DNA from: Deltaproteobacteria bacterium
GTDB lineage: Bacteria; UBA10199; JADGCS01
Direction: 5' to 3'
Length of the DNA stretch: 64,000 nt
Assembly (NCBI GenBank): GCA_024233595.1
Contig: JACKPK010000009.1
Location: 1 to 64,000 of the forward strand
The position numbers were made by a program, and so were the translations under genes. The notes below the pieces were generated by a model. That model was not told where the DNA came from, made no database searches, and saw only the letters and a list, made by a program, of their open reading frames with translations. Shown here in pieces: positions 34,817 through 44,465 of this stretch (position 1 is the first letter of the stretch; each line of letters begins with the position of its first letter).

Positions 34817-35724
34817 AATGGTCTGAAGTCGCCAAGATTTTAAATCATTTTGGATTCCAACTTAAAGAACAATCTCGTGAAGATTTTGATCAAGAAGTAA
34901 AAGGCTTAAGTCGCTATTGCTATTTTGGTGAATCAGACGGTTTGGTTTGGTATCTAAAAAAGGGCAGTGAAAAAGCATTTATTGAACTCTATCAAAATGC
35001 TCCTGCTTTTAAAGCGAACCCCAAACAAGCAGAGGATGGCGATCACATCACTCTCAGTTTTGCCTTTGAAGATCCTCAGTATGATGATCTTTTGGAGCTT
35101 GTTGATTTTATGCAAAGCGGTTTGATTGAGGCTTTTTATATTCAAGGCGTTTCTTATGTGTTCCCTCAGATTGTGCGCGAGCTGGCGGATCCGACCATTC
35201 AGAATAAAAATGACGATTTCAGAAACGATATTCTGAATCGTTTGCAAGGGGAACAGGGCAGCATCAAAGACAACGCTATCATTCAAAATTACATGGGCAA
35301 GTTGTACAACGATTTGGGACAACATCAAAAAGCAGCTCAGCATTTTGTGAACGCTTGTGAAGCCGAGCCTTTTTTTGGTGAGCCTTACTCAAATATGGGA
35401 ACGCTCATGTGGGCCACAGGCGATAAAGAGCGTTCTTTTAAATTGTTTCGCGAAGCCATTATTCGGAATCCTTTTGATGTGTCTATGCAGGATAATTTTA
35501 TTAAATCCGGCATTCATTTGGGAAAAAGTGAAGAGATGAAAACGGCGATTGAAAAAATCGAGGAGTATTATCCTGATTACATTGATTTGCTTTTCTTAAA
35601 GGCTCTTCTTTACCAAAATGCAGGCCAAAAAGAAGAATGCGCCAATGCTCTAAAAGAATTGATTAAGCGCAATCCAAGCGACCAACGTGCTCAAACTATG
35701 TTGAGCGAAATGGCGCAGGAGTAA
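34813..35724 (+). CDS. TPR-repeat protein
   Basis: A 303-residue soluble protein, translationally coupled to the preceding glycosyltransferase (ATGA). The N-terminal half (about 1-150) is of unknown fold. The C-terminal half contains three to four TPRs (YMGKLYNDLGQHQKAAQHFV, MGTLMWATGDKERSFKLFRE, FLKALLYQNAGQKEECANAL). Probably a scaffold in the flagellin-modification machinery, inferred from context. Confidence 0.65.
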   Translation: MKWSEVAKILNHFGFQLKEQSREDFDQEVKGLSRYCYFGESDGLVWYLKKGSEKAFIELYQNAPAFKANPKQAEDGDHITLSFAFEDPQYDDLLELVDFMQSGLIEAFYIQGVSYVFPQIVRELADPTIQNKNDDFRNDILNRLQGEQGSIKDNAIIQNYMGKLYNDLGQHQKAAQHFVNACEAEPFFGEPYSNMGTLMWATGDKERSFKLFREAIIRNPFDVSMQDNFIKSGIHLGKSEEMKTAIEKIEEYYPDYIDLLFLKALLYQNAGQKEECANALKELIKRNPSDQRAQTMLSEMAQE

Positions 35725-35746
35725 ATCCTGTACTTGTGGGGGTTCA

Positions 35747-37471
35747 TTGAATCAATTTCAAGTCAATCTGCAACAATTTGGCGATGTTTCTCCCATTGAA
35801 AAGAATGTTTTGGACGAAACGCGTTCCCTGTATATTTTGTATGGCTTGGGGGATGGTCGTTATCTTCGTAAACTCGTCAATCTTTCCTGTGTAAAACATG
35901 TTCTGGTGTTTGAACCCAGCACGCAGTTGCTTGCTTCTTTAGAACAACAAGGTCGTCTAAAAGATTTATTGAATCACCCCAAAGTGAGGTTGTTGTCTGG
36001 TTCCGAAACCGATCTGTACCAAAGAAACATCGAAACCTACCTCATGGAAGAAATTGACCGGTACAGTTTTAGTGGCAACTTTGGCACACTCATGACTCCT
36101 GGTGCCGAAAAGATTCCAGAGTACCGGCCTTATTTTTTAAAATTTGCTGAATCTTTAAAGAATGCCATCAATAATGTGGGTGTTTACGCTAAGTTTGATC
36201 CAGAAGATTCCTTGTTTGGTCTGAGTAATTTTTTAAAAAATCTTTCTGGCATCAATAAGGCTCATCCCGTTGACTGTCTGATTGGCAGTGCTCAAGGTAA
36301 AGATGCGGTTGTTGTGGCTCCTGGACCTTCTTTGCAAACGGTTATCCCGCATTTACACAAAATCAGAGATAAAGTGATTCTCATTTCGGTTGATTCGGCA
36401 GCACGGGTTTTAAAAGAAAATAATCTCACTCCCGATATCATTTGCGCTTTAGAACGTTCGGAAGACATTCGTAGCTACGTCGAAATTTCTTTTGATAAAC
36501 AGCCTTATTACTGTGTGCCAAGCATTGTGCATCCTCATGTTTGGAATGTTGTTCAAGACAGAAGCTTCATTGTTCATCGCGACACGGGATTTGATTCTTG
36601 GCTTTATGCTGATCGTAACCGGTATTTTTTGGGTCAAACTGTGAGCCAGCTTGGTTTGCGTGTGGCTTCTATTTTAGGTTGCCGCACCATTTACATGGCA
36701 GGCATCGATTGTGCTTTTGATCCCGAGTCAGGGCAATCGCATCATGCTGATGCTTCTGAGCAGGTTCAAAATGCCGGAGAAGATGTTCATAACCGCAAAG
36801 ATTTTGAAGTGGTTGAAGTCACAGGTTACGATGGTCAGCCTAAAAAGACCTATTCTATTTGGATGGTTGATGCACAGATCATTTCTGGTTTTGCTTTGCG
36901 AGAAGGGCTGAACATCAAACGCCTTTGTCCAGAAAACTACTGTTATCCAATCAAAGGTGTTGAGCGCCTTGATCCTGAAACTTTGTTGAGTGTGGATGCT
37001 GATGATTTTGATTTTTCAGAAACCATTTTAAAAAGACGACAAAGCACTCAATTAATGCCCGCTGATCTTAAACAAGAATCAGAAAAAGTGATTAAGCATC
37101 TCATGTGTCTCAAAAAAGCGTGTTACCGCCAGTTGGAGAAAACCTTGGAGTTTTCTTATGAGTACCACGCGGGCTTTCCTGCACACCGACCGCTTTACCG
37201 AGACTTTTTCTTAGAACTAGAAAGTAAGCGTTTGGAATCAACCAAAATTGAATTCAACGCTTACATGGGACTTTTGCACAATATCTTGCAAGGTGAGTAC
37301 GCGCGTGTTGGGTATCAGATTCACGCCACAGAAATGGATGCCAATCGCGACGAGCTTGGCAAAATTTGTAATAAGATTGCTTTGTATCAACGCTGGTTTC
37401 AGTTGCTTGCGCAAACTGCTGATCGCGTTTCCGATATGATTTCTTACCATCTGTTAGGGGAGAAATCATGA
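35747..37471 (+). CDS. Maf-type flagellin glycosyltransferase (paralogue 1)
   Basis: A 574-residue motility-associated-factor (DUF115/MptE-like) protein. An N-terminal Rossmann-like region (GLGDGRYLRKL near 35) precedes the MptE-like core with VVVAPGPSLQ (about 188-197), then SVDSAARVLKENNLTPD and the conserved catalytic-site loop, here MAGIDCAFDPESGQSHH. The other five copies in this window have GQD at this point, so G-I-D is a divergence. Maf proteins are thought to transfer nonulosonic acids such as pseudaminic acid to flagellin. It starts at a TTG preceded by GGGGG, and overlaps the next maf gene by ATGA. Confidence 0.85.
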   Translation: MNQFQVNLQQFGDVSPIEKNVLDETRSLYILYGLGDGRYLRKLVNLSCVKHVLVFEPSTQLLASLEQQGRLKDLLNHPKVRLLSGSETDLYQRNIETYLMEEIDRYSFSGNFGTLMTPGAEKIPEYRPYFLKFAESLKNAINNVGVYAKFDPEDSLFGLSNFLKNLSGINKAHPVDCLIGSAQGKDAVVVAPGPSLQTVIPHLHKIRDKVILISVDSAARVLKENNLTPDIICALERSEDIRSYVEISFDKQPYYCVPSIVHPHVWNVVQDRSFIVHRDTGFDSWLYADRNRYFLGQTVSQLGLRVASILGCRTIYMAGIDCAFDPESGQSHHADASEQVQNAGEDVHNRKDFEVVEVTGYDGQPKKTYSIWMVDAQIISGFALREGLNIKRLCPENYCYPIKGVERLDPETLLSVDADDFDFSETILKRRQSTQLMPADLKQESEKVIKHLMCLKKACYRQLEKTLEFSYEYHAGFPAHRPLYRDFFLELESKRLESTKIEFNAYMGLLHNILQGEYARVGYQIHATEMDANRDELGKICNKIALYQRWFQLLAQTADRVSDMISYHLLGEKS

Positions 37472-39318
37472 ATGTGTTGAACGAAAACCTACAAGCCTTA
37501 GGGCGTAATTTGGTTCCGGCACAGGGGGCGCCGCGTTTTTTGGATGTGGATTGTGATGCGTCCAATAATCTTATTTTTAAAAGTTTAGCCAACCAAGCGA
37601 CCTTTGTGAGTCAGCCAGTGCGTTTGGATTTGGGGAATCAGGCCAAAACCTTGTTGGTCTTTGGTTTTGGTGATGGGCGGTTACTGGAAGAAGCTTTAAA
37701 ACAAGCTGCGGTAAAAGAAATTTTAGTTTACGAGCCAGATGAAGCGGTGTTGAAGAAGCTCTTTGCGTTAAGATCCTTTGTGACTTTGTTGAGTCACCCC
37801 AAACTAAAAGTATTTTTAGGAACTGATTCAGGCCAGTTGCTTGACGCTATTAATGAATTTATCAGCGAAGATCTTTCTCGTCTTGGTCGTCTGAAAGAAA
37901 TGCTTTGCTTCACCAATCCCATTCATCAAACGCTTGGCATTGCTCATGCTGAGTTTAATCACTTTGTTTCTTTGGTCAAAAAAATTTGTTCTGATCGTGA
38001 AATTGAGACCAAGCCAAATGTGGAAGATGCTTGGAAAGGTTTGGCAAATAGCTTGATGAATTACCCAAGCTATTTTGAAGCGCCCAGTTTTCATCTTTTA
38101 AAAGATCGCTTTAAAGAAAAAGTTGGTGTGGTTGTTTCGACTGGGCCATCGCTTTCGGCATCGCTACCGTATTTAAAAAAACTTCAAGATCGAGTGGTGA
38201 TCTTTGCGTGCGATTCAGCACTGAGCATTCTTGTTAAAAATAATATCCAACCTGATTTTGTTGGCAGCTTAGAGCGCTTAGGACAAATTGCTAAGCTATT
38301 TGAAGGCGTGACTGTTTCTTCTAAGACTCATTTGGTTGCTCCCTCTGTTTTAACACCAGAATCTTTTGCTGCTTATCAAGGTCCAAAGATGCGCGTGAAT
38401 CGCCATGGTGGTGGCTTTGAGCATTGGTTTTACGAAGTGCAGGAAACAATCGAAATGGGGATTTCTGCCAGTCATGTGTGCATGGTTGGTCTTAAACATT
38501 TGGGTTGTGGTCCTATTTATTTGCTTGGTCAGGACGGGGCTTATGACCCTCTTTCTGGAGACTCTCATGACCAAGGTGCTGCAAAGCACATTTTAGAATT
38601 TGGAAAATACGAAAAACAAGAACGTGATGAAGTTCAAAAGTTAAGTTTTTTGGGGTATGACGGCCAAGAAAAATTAACCAATCGTGTTTGGCGTGAATTT
38701 CATGAACGCAGTGAACGCATTTTAAGAGAACAATCTTTTCAACAAGTGTATCATGTGTTGCCCAAAGAATACGGCATTCCCATAGAGGGCACATCGTGGA
38801 TGGACCCCAAAGATCTCGATCAATTGAATCAAGAGGAACCTTTTTCAAAGGACCTGGGGGATTTAACGACCATTGCCAAAAAAGAATTCAAAGAGATCGA
38901 AAGCCAAGCCAGAATCAATCTGAAACAAAATCGTGATGCTTTGGATGATCTCATTAAATCTTGTTTGGCCTTCATGAGAGAAATAGGTTTTTTTACCATG
39001 AAGCACGATCCTAATATACAAGCTTTGGGCAACGAAGAGGCCTACAAAAAGTTTTTTGCCCGTGTTGAAGCGTGGCAGGCGGATTTGTTTCAGCAAAACA
39101 ATGGTTTTTTTGATCGTGTCTTTCAAAGTTACATTTTAAGTTCTCATGCTTATTTTGGATTGCAATTTGCTCAGTTGCAAAACAGCACGTTGCCTTTTTC
39201 AAAAATCACAAAACGCAAAATCGAATTGCTCTACGAGTGGCTGAATATGGTGCAGATTTGGGCAGGTCGTGCTTTGGATATGCTTGAGTACCGTAATCAA
39301 GAATGGAAGTATTGGTAG
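37468..39318 (+). CDS. Maf-type flagellin glycosyltransferase (paralogue 2)
   Basis: A 616-residue Maf protein. Motifs: FGFGDGRLLEEAL (about 68-80), VVVSTGPSLSASLPYLK (about 220), DSALSILVKNNIQPDFV and LLGQDGAYDPLSGDSHD. The C-terminal helical bundle ends in IWAGRALDMLEYRNQ, the typical Maf tail. ATGA coupling to paralogue 1. The DUF4910 gene starts seven nucleotides downstream. Confidence 0.88.
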   Translation: MNVLNENLQALGRNLVPAQGAPRFLDVDCDASNNLIFKSLANQATFVSQPVRLDLGNQAKTLLVFGFGDGRLLEEALKQAAVKEILVYEPDEAVLKKLFALRSFVTLLSHPKLKVFLGTDSGQLLDAINEFISEDLSRLGRLKEMLCFTNPIHQTLGIAHAEFNHFVSLVKKICSDREIETKPNVEDAWKGLANSLMNYPSYFEAPSFHLLKDRFKEKVGVVVSTGPSLSASLPYLKKLQDRVVIFACDSALSILVKNNIQPDFVGSLERLGQIAKLFEGVTVSSKTHLVAPSVLTPESFAAYQGPKMRVNRHGGGFEHWFYEVQETIEMGISASHVCMVGLKHLGCGPIYLLGQDGAYDPLSGDSHDQGAAKHILEFGKYEKQERDEVQKLSFLGYDGQEKLTNRVWREFHERSERILREQSFQQVYHVLPKEYGIPIEGTSWMDPKDLDQLNQEEPFSKDLGDLTTIAKKEFKEIESQARINLKQNRDALDDLIKSCLAFMREIGFFTMKHDPNIQALGNEEAYKKFFARVEAWQADLFQQNNGFFDRVFQSYILSSHAYFGLQFAQLQNSTLPFSKITKRKIELLYEWLNMVQIWAGRALDMLEYRNQEWKYW

Positions 39319-39325
39319 GTGTTTC

Positions 39326-40675
39326 ATGGTTGATTCACGAAGAATTAAAATTGAAGATATGTTTGATCGTTTGTGGCCTTTGCCTCGTTCGATTGCCGGG
39401 CAGGGGTTTTCTGATTCACTGGATATTATGGCCGAAATGATTCCCTTGAAACGCTTGCAGTACCCGACAGGCACCAAGGTTTTGGACTGGCATTTGCCCA
39501 AAATATGGGAAGTGCGTTCTGCTTATTTTATTGGTCCCAATGGCAAGAAGTACGCCGACTTTCATAAAAACAACCTGCACCTTGTGAGCTATTCAGTGCC
39601 CTTTAAAGGCAAAATGACCTTAGATGAGCTCAAACCTCATTTGTACACCTTGCCGTCTTTGCCCAAAGCCATTCCTTACGCGACTTCTTTTTTTGAAGAA
39701 CGTTGGGGCTTTTGTTTGAATCATGAAGAGTACGAAAGCTTGCCAGAAGGCGAATACGAAGTGGTCGTTGATTCGGTTTTTAAAGATGGTTTTTTTGAGT
39801 CTGGTGAGTGTGTCTTGCCGGGAGAAAGCAAAGACGAGATTTTATTTTCTAGTTACCTTTGTCACCCCTCCATGGCTAGCAATGAATTATCAGGGCCTTT
39901 GGTTCTTGCGTTCTTGTACGAAAAAATCGCGGCCATGAAACAGCGTAAGTACACTTATCGTTTTGTCTTGAATGCCGAAACAGTGGGCACCATCGCTTAT
40001 TTGAGCAAAAGAGGGCAGGAGTTAAAACAAAAAGTCAAAGCTGGCTATGTGTTGACCTGCTTGGGTGATCAGGCGCCTTTTAATTACAAACGATCTCGTC
40101 AGGGCAATAGCCTTGCCGATCAAGCCGCTTTGTCCGTTTTAAAAGAACTGGACCCAAGTCGCCAACAGTATTTTGTTCATGACTTTGATCCTTCGCGTGG
40201 AAGTGAAGAGCGCCAGTATTGTTCGCCAGGTTATGATCTTCCCGTTGGGTCTTTGATGCGCAGCATGTACAATGACTACAAAGAATATCATTCGTCTTTG
40301 GACAATAAAGATTTCATCAGCTTCGATGCCATGCTGGCCAATGTGGATTTGTACTCAAAAATTGTAGCAGCACTAGAGAGCAATCAGATTTGGGTTAACT
40401 TGAATCCTTATGGTGAACCTCAACTGGGACGTCGCAATCTTTACCCAAATCTTAATGTTCGTTCGCACGATGTCAGACGCGCACGTGCCACCATGTGGCT
40501 CTTAAATCTGGCTGATGGTCAACACGATCTCTTTCAAATTTCAGAACGATCTCAGTATCCCATTTTGTTGCTGGCGGATATTGCGCAAACCCTAAAAAAA
40601 GAAGGTCTTCTTGTGGAGGCATCCGCCAAAAAACAAGAAGCAGGAAGTGCCAAAAATCTGACTGTAAAATCCTAG
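39326..40675 (+). CDS. DUF4910-type aminopeptidase-like protein
   Basis: A 449-residue protein, start ATG 39326 chosen because GGTAGG lies six bases upstream and it follows the maf2 stop directly. It opens with MFDRLWPLPRSIAGQGF, typical of the DUF4910/DUF2172 group that has an M28-like zinc peptidase fold. Metal-site candidates are SSYLCHPSMASNELSGP (about 170-187), NAETVGTIAYL, and DYKEYHSSLDNKDFIS near 315-330. The family is common in surface-polysaccharide clusters, where it may deacylate or hydrolyse an amide. Its substrate here is unknown; the linked ligase/ACP genes make an acyl-amino-sugar plausible. Confidence 0.75.
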   Translation: MVDSRRIKIEDMFDRLWPLPRSIAGQGFSDSLDIMAEMIPLKRLQYPTGTKVLDWHLPKIWEVRSAYFIGPNGKKYADFHKNNLHLVSYSVPFKGKMTLDELKPHLYTLPSLPKAIPYATSFFEERWGFCLNHEEYESLPEGEYEVVVDSVFKDGFFESGECVLPGESKDEILFSSYLCHPSMASNELSGPLVLAFLYEKIAAMKQRKYTYRFVLNAETVGTIAYLSKRGQELKQKVKAGYVLTCLGDQAPFNYKRSRQGNSLADQAALSVLKELDPSRQQYFVHDFDPSRGSEERQYCSPGYDLPVGSLMRSMYNDYKEYHSSLDNKDFISFDAMLANVDLYSKIVAALESNQIWVNLNPYGEPQLGRRNLYPNLNVRSHDVRRARATMWLLNLADGQHDLFQISERSQYPILLLADIAQTLKKEGLLVEASAKKQEAGSAKNLTVKS

Positions 40676-40732
40676 ACTTACTTTTTAAGTGTTTAAAAAC
40701 ATTGAGTATTTATGTTACAATAGTGTCTTGGG

Positions 40733-40750
40733 CTGGCACGGTGATTGCAA
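40733..40750 (+). promoter_or_regulatory. Consensus sigma-54 promoter of the glycan-acylation operon
   Basis: CTGGCACGGTGATTGCAA matches the YTGGCACGRNNNTTGCW consensus at every fixed base, with -24 GG (40735-40736) and -12 GC (40747-40748) exactly 10 bp apart. Predicted transcription start is about 40760. It lies between DUF4910 and the large fusion gene and shows that these genes belong to the flagellar RpoN regulon or a related one. Confidence 0.88.
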
Positions 40751-40790
40751 TTGATTTGTGGTGAGAAGGGAATCTCGCACGGGGGTCAAA

Positions 40791-43700
40791 ATGACATGGC
40801 AAGGAGTCCGTTTTAACCAGCAGCTCAAGAAACATTTGGCGTGTTTTGCTGAGCAGGTTTTTCTTATTGATCAGCTCTCTGATCAAACTCACACTTACAA
40901 AAGTCTTTGGGCAGAAGCTGCCAAATGGCAGTTCTATTTTTCAAAGCAAGGTCTCAAAAAAGGGGATCGTGTTTTGGTGTGTTGTGATAATTCTTTTCAG
41001 TTGGCGGAAGCTTATTTTGGTTTTTTACGAGCCGGTTTGGTTGTTGTTCCTGTTTCCAGAGAAACGCCCCTTCAAAATTTAAAAAATCTTTATCAAAGAG
41101 CACAGGCTAAATACTTTTTTTCAGATCACCCCGAACTTGTGCGGGGGTTTTCTAAAATCAATTTAGGTGCTTTTGATTTATCTCAGGTCGAACAAATTGA
41201 TTCTTTGCTCTCTAGCGATGAAATGAAAAAAATTAAAAACTTAAAGGCGGTGTCGTGGAAGGGTGATGATGAGCTTTGTTTGGTTTTCACTTCTGGGACG
41301 ACTTCAGAACCAAAGGGTGTTGTTCATAAAATTTCTTCGTTGTTTGCTAACGCCGACCTTTTTGGTGATGTGGTTGGGATTCAAGCTGGGCAGCGCTTTT
41401 TGAACTACCTTCCCATGACTTATCTTGGTGGTTACTACAATTTGCTTTTGTTGCCCTTTGTGTGTGGAGCTCAAACTGTTATTTGTTCGGTTTACTCAGC
41501 GCGCACCAGTTTGTCTTTTTGGAAAATGGTTAACGAGAAACAAGCCACAGCTTTGTGGATGACGCCATCGATCATCGCGGGGCTTTTAAAGATTGATCGT
41601 TCACAGATCGGTACGCAGTATTGTGAAAGAATCAAGCCGCTTGTGCTTTGCGGTACGGCACCTTTGCCGCTTTCTTTGCGCCAACGCTTTTATGAGAAAT
41701 ACAAAACAAATATTTTAGAAAATTACGGACTTTCCGAAACCCTTTTTATTTGTTCTCAGCGCCCTGGTGATTTTGCATCAGGGAACGCTCTTGATGGGGT
41801 TGGAAAAATTTTGTCTGGTGTTGATTGTTTGCAAGATCAGCAGGGCGCTTTGCTGGTCAAAACACCCTTTCTCATGAAGGGGTATTTGCAAGAGCAAGGA
41901 TTTGATCCACAGCTTAATGAAGATGGTTTTTTTGCAACAGGTGATTTGGTGAAAATCACAAATGATCAAATTCAAATAAATGGTCGTCAAAAAGATCTGA
42001 TCATCCGTTCTGGCATTAACATTAGTCCTTTGGCGGTGGAAAACGCCATTTTACAAAACCAAGAGGTGGCTGAATGTGCTGTTGTGGGGCGTCGTCATGC
42101 CATTTTGGGGGAAGAGATTGTCGCCTTTTTATCTTTAAAAGAAGCCACACGCTTTTCTTCTGTGGTGGAGAAAATTAAAGAGTCTTTGCAAACCCAGTTA
42201 GAAAAACAACAACAGCCCAGTGATTACATTCTTCTGCAAAATTTTCCCAAAACAGCCAGTGGAAAAATTCAAAAGGCAAAATTACGTTCCTTGCTCGAGT
42301 TAGAATCGCACCCCAGTGCGCCAACAAAACAAAACGACTCATCCTGTAAAAGCCCTTGTGATTTGCTTTCTCAAAAAGCACAGCTCTTGGCGCCTGCAGA
42401 GTCTGTTGCGGTGAATCAAAAGGTTTATGATCATCAGAATGCCGGAGACGATGTGACAGTGCTTTCCTTGGGAGAGGCTTTTTTTGATCTGCCATTTTTT
42501 TCGTTTTCGGATTTGCCAGAAGAAAAAATTTATCATTATTCGTCATCGTTTGGTTTGCCCGAGCTCAGAGAAAAAATTGCCAAGTATTTACAAGAAACTC
42601 ATTCCATTAAACTGGATTGGCAAAAAGAATTGCTGCTCACAGCGGGTTCTAAAGTGGCTTTGTTTATGATCATGCAGGCCCTTTGTGATCCGGGCGATGA
42701 GGTCATTGTGTTTGAACCTTATTGGGTGAGCTATCCAGAACAGATTCGTTTGGTGGGTGCTAAGCCTGTTTTTGTACCCAACGGTGTTTCTGTATTTGAA
42801 ATTGAAAAATTCATCACCAGACGAACCAAAGCCATCATCATCAATAACCCCAACAACCCCACTGGTCAGGTGTTAAGTTTAAAAGAGCTGTCACATCTCT
42901 TAGAGGTTTCTAAAAACCAGGGACTCATGCTGGTTTCCGATGAGGCTTACAGCGAGTTTGTTCCCAACGAGGGACAATTTGTTTCCGTGAGCATGATTGA
43001 TCCAGAAAAGAAACACAGCATTGTTGTGAATTCACTTTCTAAAAACTTTGGTCTTTCGGGTTGGCGCATTGGCTACGTCATTGCCCATCCTGACATCATG
43101 CAATCGATTTTGTATCTTAATCAGCATTTGATCACCTGCCCGCCAACTGTGTTGTGCTACTATGTGGCCAAGCATTTTGAAGAATTGGTTGCAGCGACAA
43201 AACCACAAATCAAAACGCTTTTAGAAAAACGCGAACGACTCGCTCAGTTTGCAAAGGCAAATGGGTTGCATGTTTTGGCTGGGGATAGCACTTTTTACTT
43301 TTTTCTTTCGATCGGTTCCCAACAAGGCTCTCGTGACTTTGCGGCATCTTTGTTAACAGATCACAAAATTGCTGTTGTTCCAGGAATTGGTTATGGTGAC
43401 TCTTGTGATGGCTTTTTGAGATTATCAATTGGCACCGAATCAGAGGAGCGTATTCAAAAAGCTCTTCTGATCATCAAAGAAAAAATAACAGCGCAAATCA
43501 CAACGGATCAAATCAGCGAAGAGAGTATCGAAAAAGGCATTCACCAAGTGCTGTTTAATTTAGGAAATCTTAAAAAAGAAGAATCCGTGTGTGTGGTTGT
43601 GGACGCAAAAACTTCGGCTTTGGGGCAGCAGTTTTCTGAATACATGGGGCGTAGCGGGGTTTCGCATTCGCTTTGCGAAGTGCCTTTGCAAGCCATGCAT

Positions 43701-44465
43701 GGCAGTGAGCCGCCACCAGAAGTGGCAAGCGAAATGAAAAGCAGCGATTTGATTCTTGGTCTCACCACACAGTCAATGGCGCACACCGACGCACGCTTGC
43801 AGGCCAACCGCGCAGGTGCTCGTTACCTGAGTATGCCTGACTTTTCTGAAAACGTCATGACTCACCCGGCACTTTTTGCAGACTACCAAGACCGAGGCAT
43901 GCGTTTGGAACGATTGGTTCATTTACTCAACCGTTCGCATAAGTTACGTGTTGTGACGGCATCAGGAACAGATTTAACTTTGGACATTAGCACTCGTCAG
44001 GCCAATTTTTGCCCTGGTTATGTTGATGAGCATCATGAATTGGGTTCGCCTCCTGATATAGAAGTGAATGTGGCGCCCTTAGAGAATCACAGTCATGGCA
44101 CTCTGGTAGTCGATGGCTCTATTCCCTGTGATGGCATTGGCAAGCTCGATGCGCCAGTCACCTTGATCATCGAAAATGGCAAGATTGCTAAGATACAAGG
44201 GGCACAAGATGTTGTGAAAAAATTGGAAGACTTGTTTGGCGAGTCACAAAGCCCAAAACGTGTTCTTGCTGAATTCGGGATTGGTTTTAATGATCGCGCA
44301 GAGCTTTGTGGCAACATGCTCATTGACGAAGGTTGTTATGGCACCTTTCATTGCGGTTTTGGTTCTAATGCCACCATTGGCGGTTTGAACAGAGTGTCTT
44401 TTCATTTGGATTTTGTTTTCTTTGCAGACGCTGTTTATCTTGATGATGAACTGGTGAGGGTTTGA
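40791..44465 (+). CDS. Fusion: ANL adenylating enzyme - class I/II aminotransferase - M29-like metallopeptidase
   Basis: A 1224-residue protein. Start ATG 40791, not the longer frame from GTG 40758, since the latter coincides with the transcription start of the sigma-54 promoter. Domain 1 (about 1-500) is an AMP-forming ligase: LVFTSGTTSEPKGVVHK P-loop (about 166), ATGDLVK, and the catalytic C-terminal Lys in TASGKIQKAKL (about 490). Domain 2 (about 550-905) is a PLP aminotransferase: NNPNNPTGQVL, PLP Lys751 in NSLSKNFGLSGWRIGYV, and the substrate Arg in FLRLSIGT. Domain 3 (about 915-1224) resembles M29 aminopeptidase T: PLENHSHGTLVVDGSIP, EFGIGFN, GTFHCGFGSN and the final FHLDFV metal ligands. 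All catalytic residues appear to be present. I infer activation of an amino or keto acid for the ACP encoded downstream. Confidence 0.85.
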   Translation: MTWQGVRFNQQLKKHLACFAEQVFLIDQLSDQTHTYKSLWAEAAKWQFYFSKQGLKKGDRVLVCCDNSFQLAEAYFGFLRAGLVVVPVSRETPLQNLKNLYQRAQAKYFFSDHPELVRGFSKINLGAFDLSQVEQIDSLLSSDEMKKIKNLKAVSWKGDDELCLVFTSGTTSEPKGVVHKISSLFANADLFGDVVGIQAGQRFLNYLPMTYLGGYYNLLLLPFVCGAQTVICSVYSARTSLSFWKMVNEKQATALWMTPSIIAGLLKIDRSQIGTQYCERIKPLVLCGTAPLPLSLRQRFYEKYKTNILENYGLSETLFICSQRPGDFASGNALDGVGKILSGVDCLQDQQGALLVKTPFLMKGYLQEQGFDPQLNEDGFFATGDLVKITNDQIQINGRQKDLIIRSGINISPLAVENAILQNQEVAECAVVGRRHAILGEEIVAFLSLKEATRFSSVVEKIKESLQTQLEKQQQPSDYILLQNFPKTASGKIQKAKLRSLLELESHPSAPTKQNDSSCKSPCDLLSQKAQLLAPAESVAVNQKVYDHQNAGDDVTVLSLGEAFFDLPFFSFSDLPEEKIYHYSSSFGLPELREKIAKYLQETHSIKLDWQKELLLTAGSKVALFMIMQALCDPGDEVIVFEPYWVSYPEQIRLVGAKPVFVPNGVSVFEIEKFITRRTKAIIINNPNNPTGQVLSLKELSHLLEVSKNQGLMLVSDEAYSEFVPNEGQFVSVSMIDPEKKHSIVVNSLSKNFGLSGWRIGYVIAHPDIMQSILYLNQHLITCPPTVLCYYVAKHFEELVAATKPQIKTLLEKRERLAQFAKANGLHVLAGDSTFYFFLSIGSQQGSRDFAASLLTDHKIAVVPGIGYGDSCDGFLRLSIGTESEERIQKALLIIKEKITAQITTDQISEESIEKGIHQVLFNLGNLKKEESVCVVVDAKTSALGQQFSEYMGRSGVSHSLCEVPLQAMHGSEPPPEVASEMKSSDLILGLTTQSMAHTDARLQANRAGARYLSMPDFSENVMTHPALFADYQDRGMRLERLVHLLNRSHKLRVVTASGTDLTLDISTRQANFCPGYVDEHHELGSPPDIEVNVAPLENHSHGTLVVDGSIPCDGIGKLDAPVTLIIENGKIAKIQGAQDVVKKLEDLFGESQSPKRVLAEFGIGFNDRAELCGNMLIDEGCYGTFHCGFGSNATIGGLNRVSFHLDFVFFADAVYLDDELVRV

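Noticed and set aside
40758..40790. GTG-initiated N-terminal extension of the fusion gene
   Set aside because: The GTG lies at the predicted transcription start of the sigma-54 promoter, so no leader would remain.
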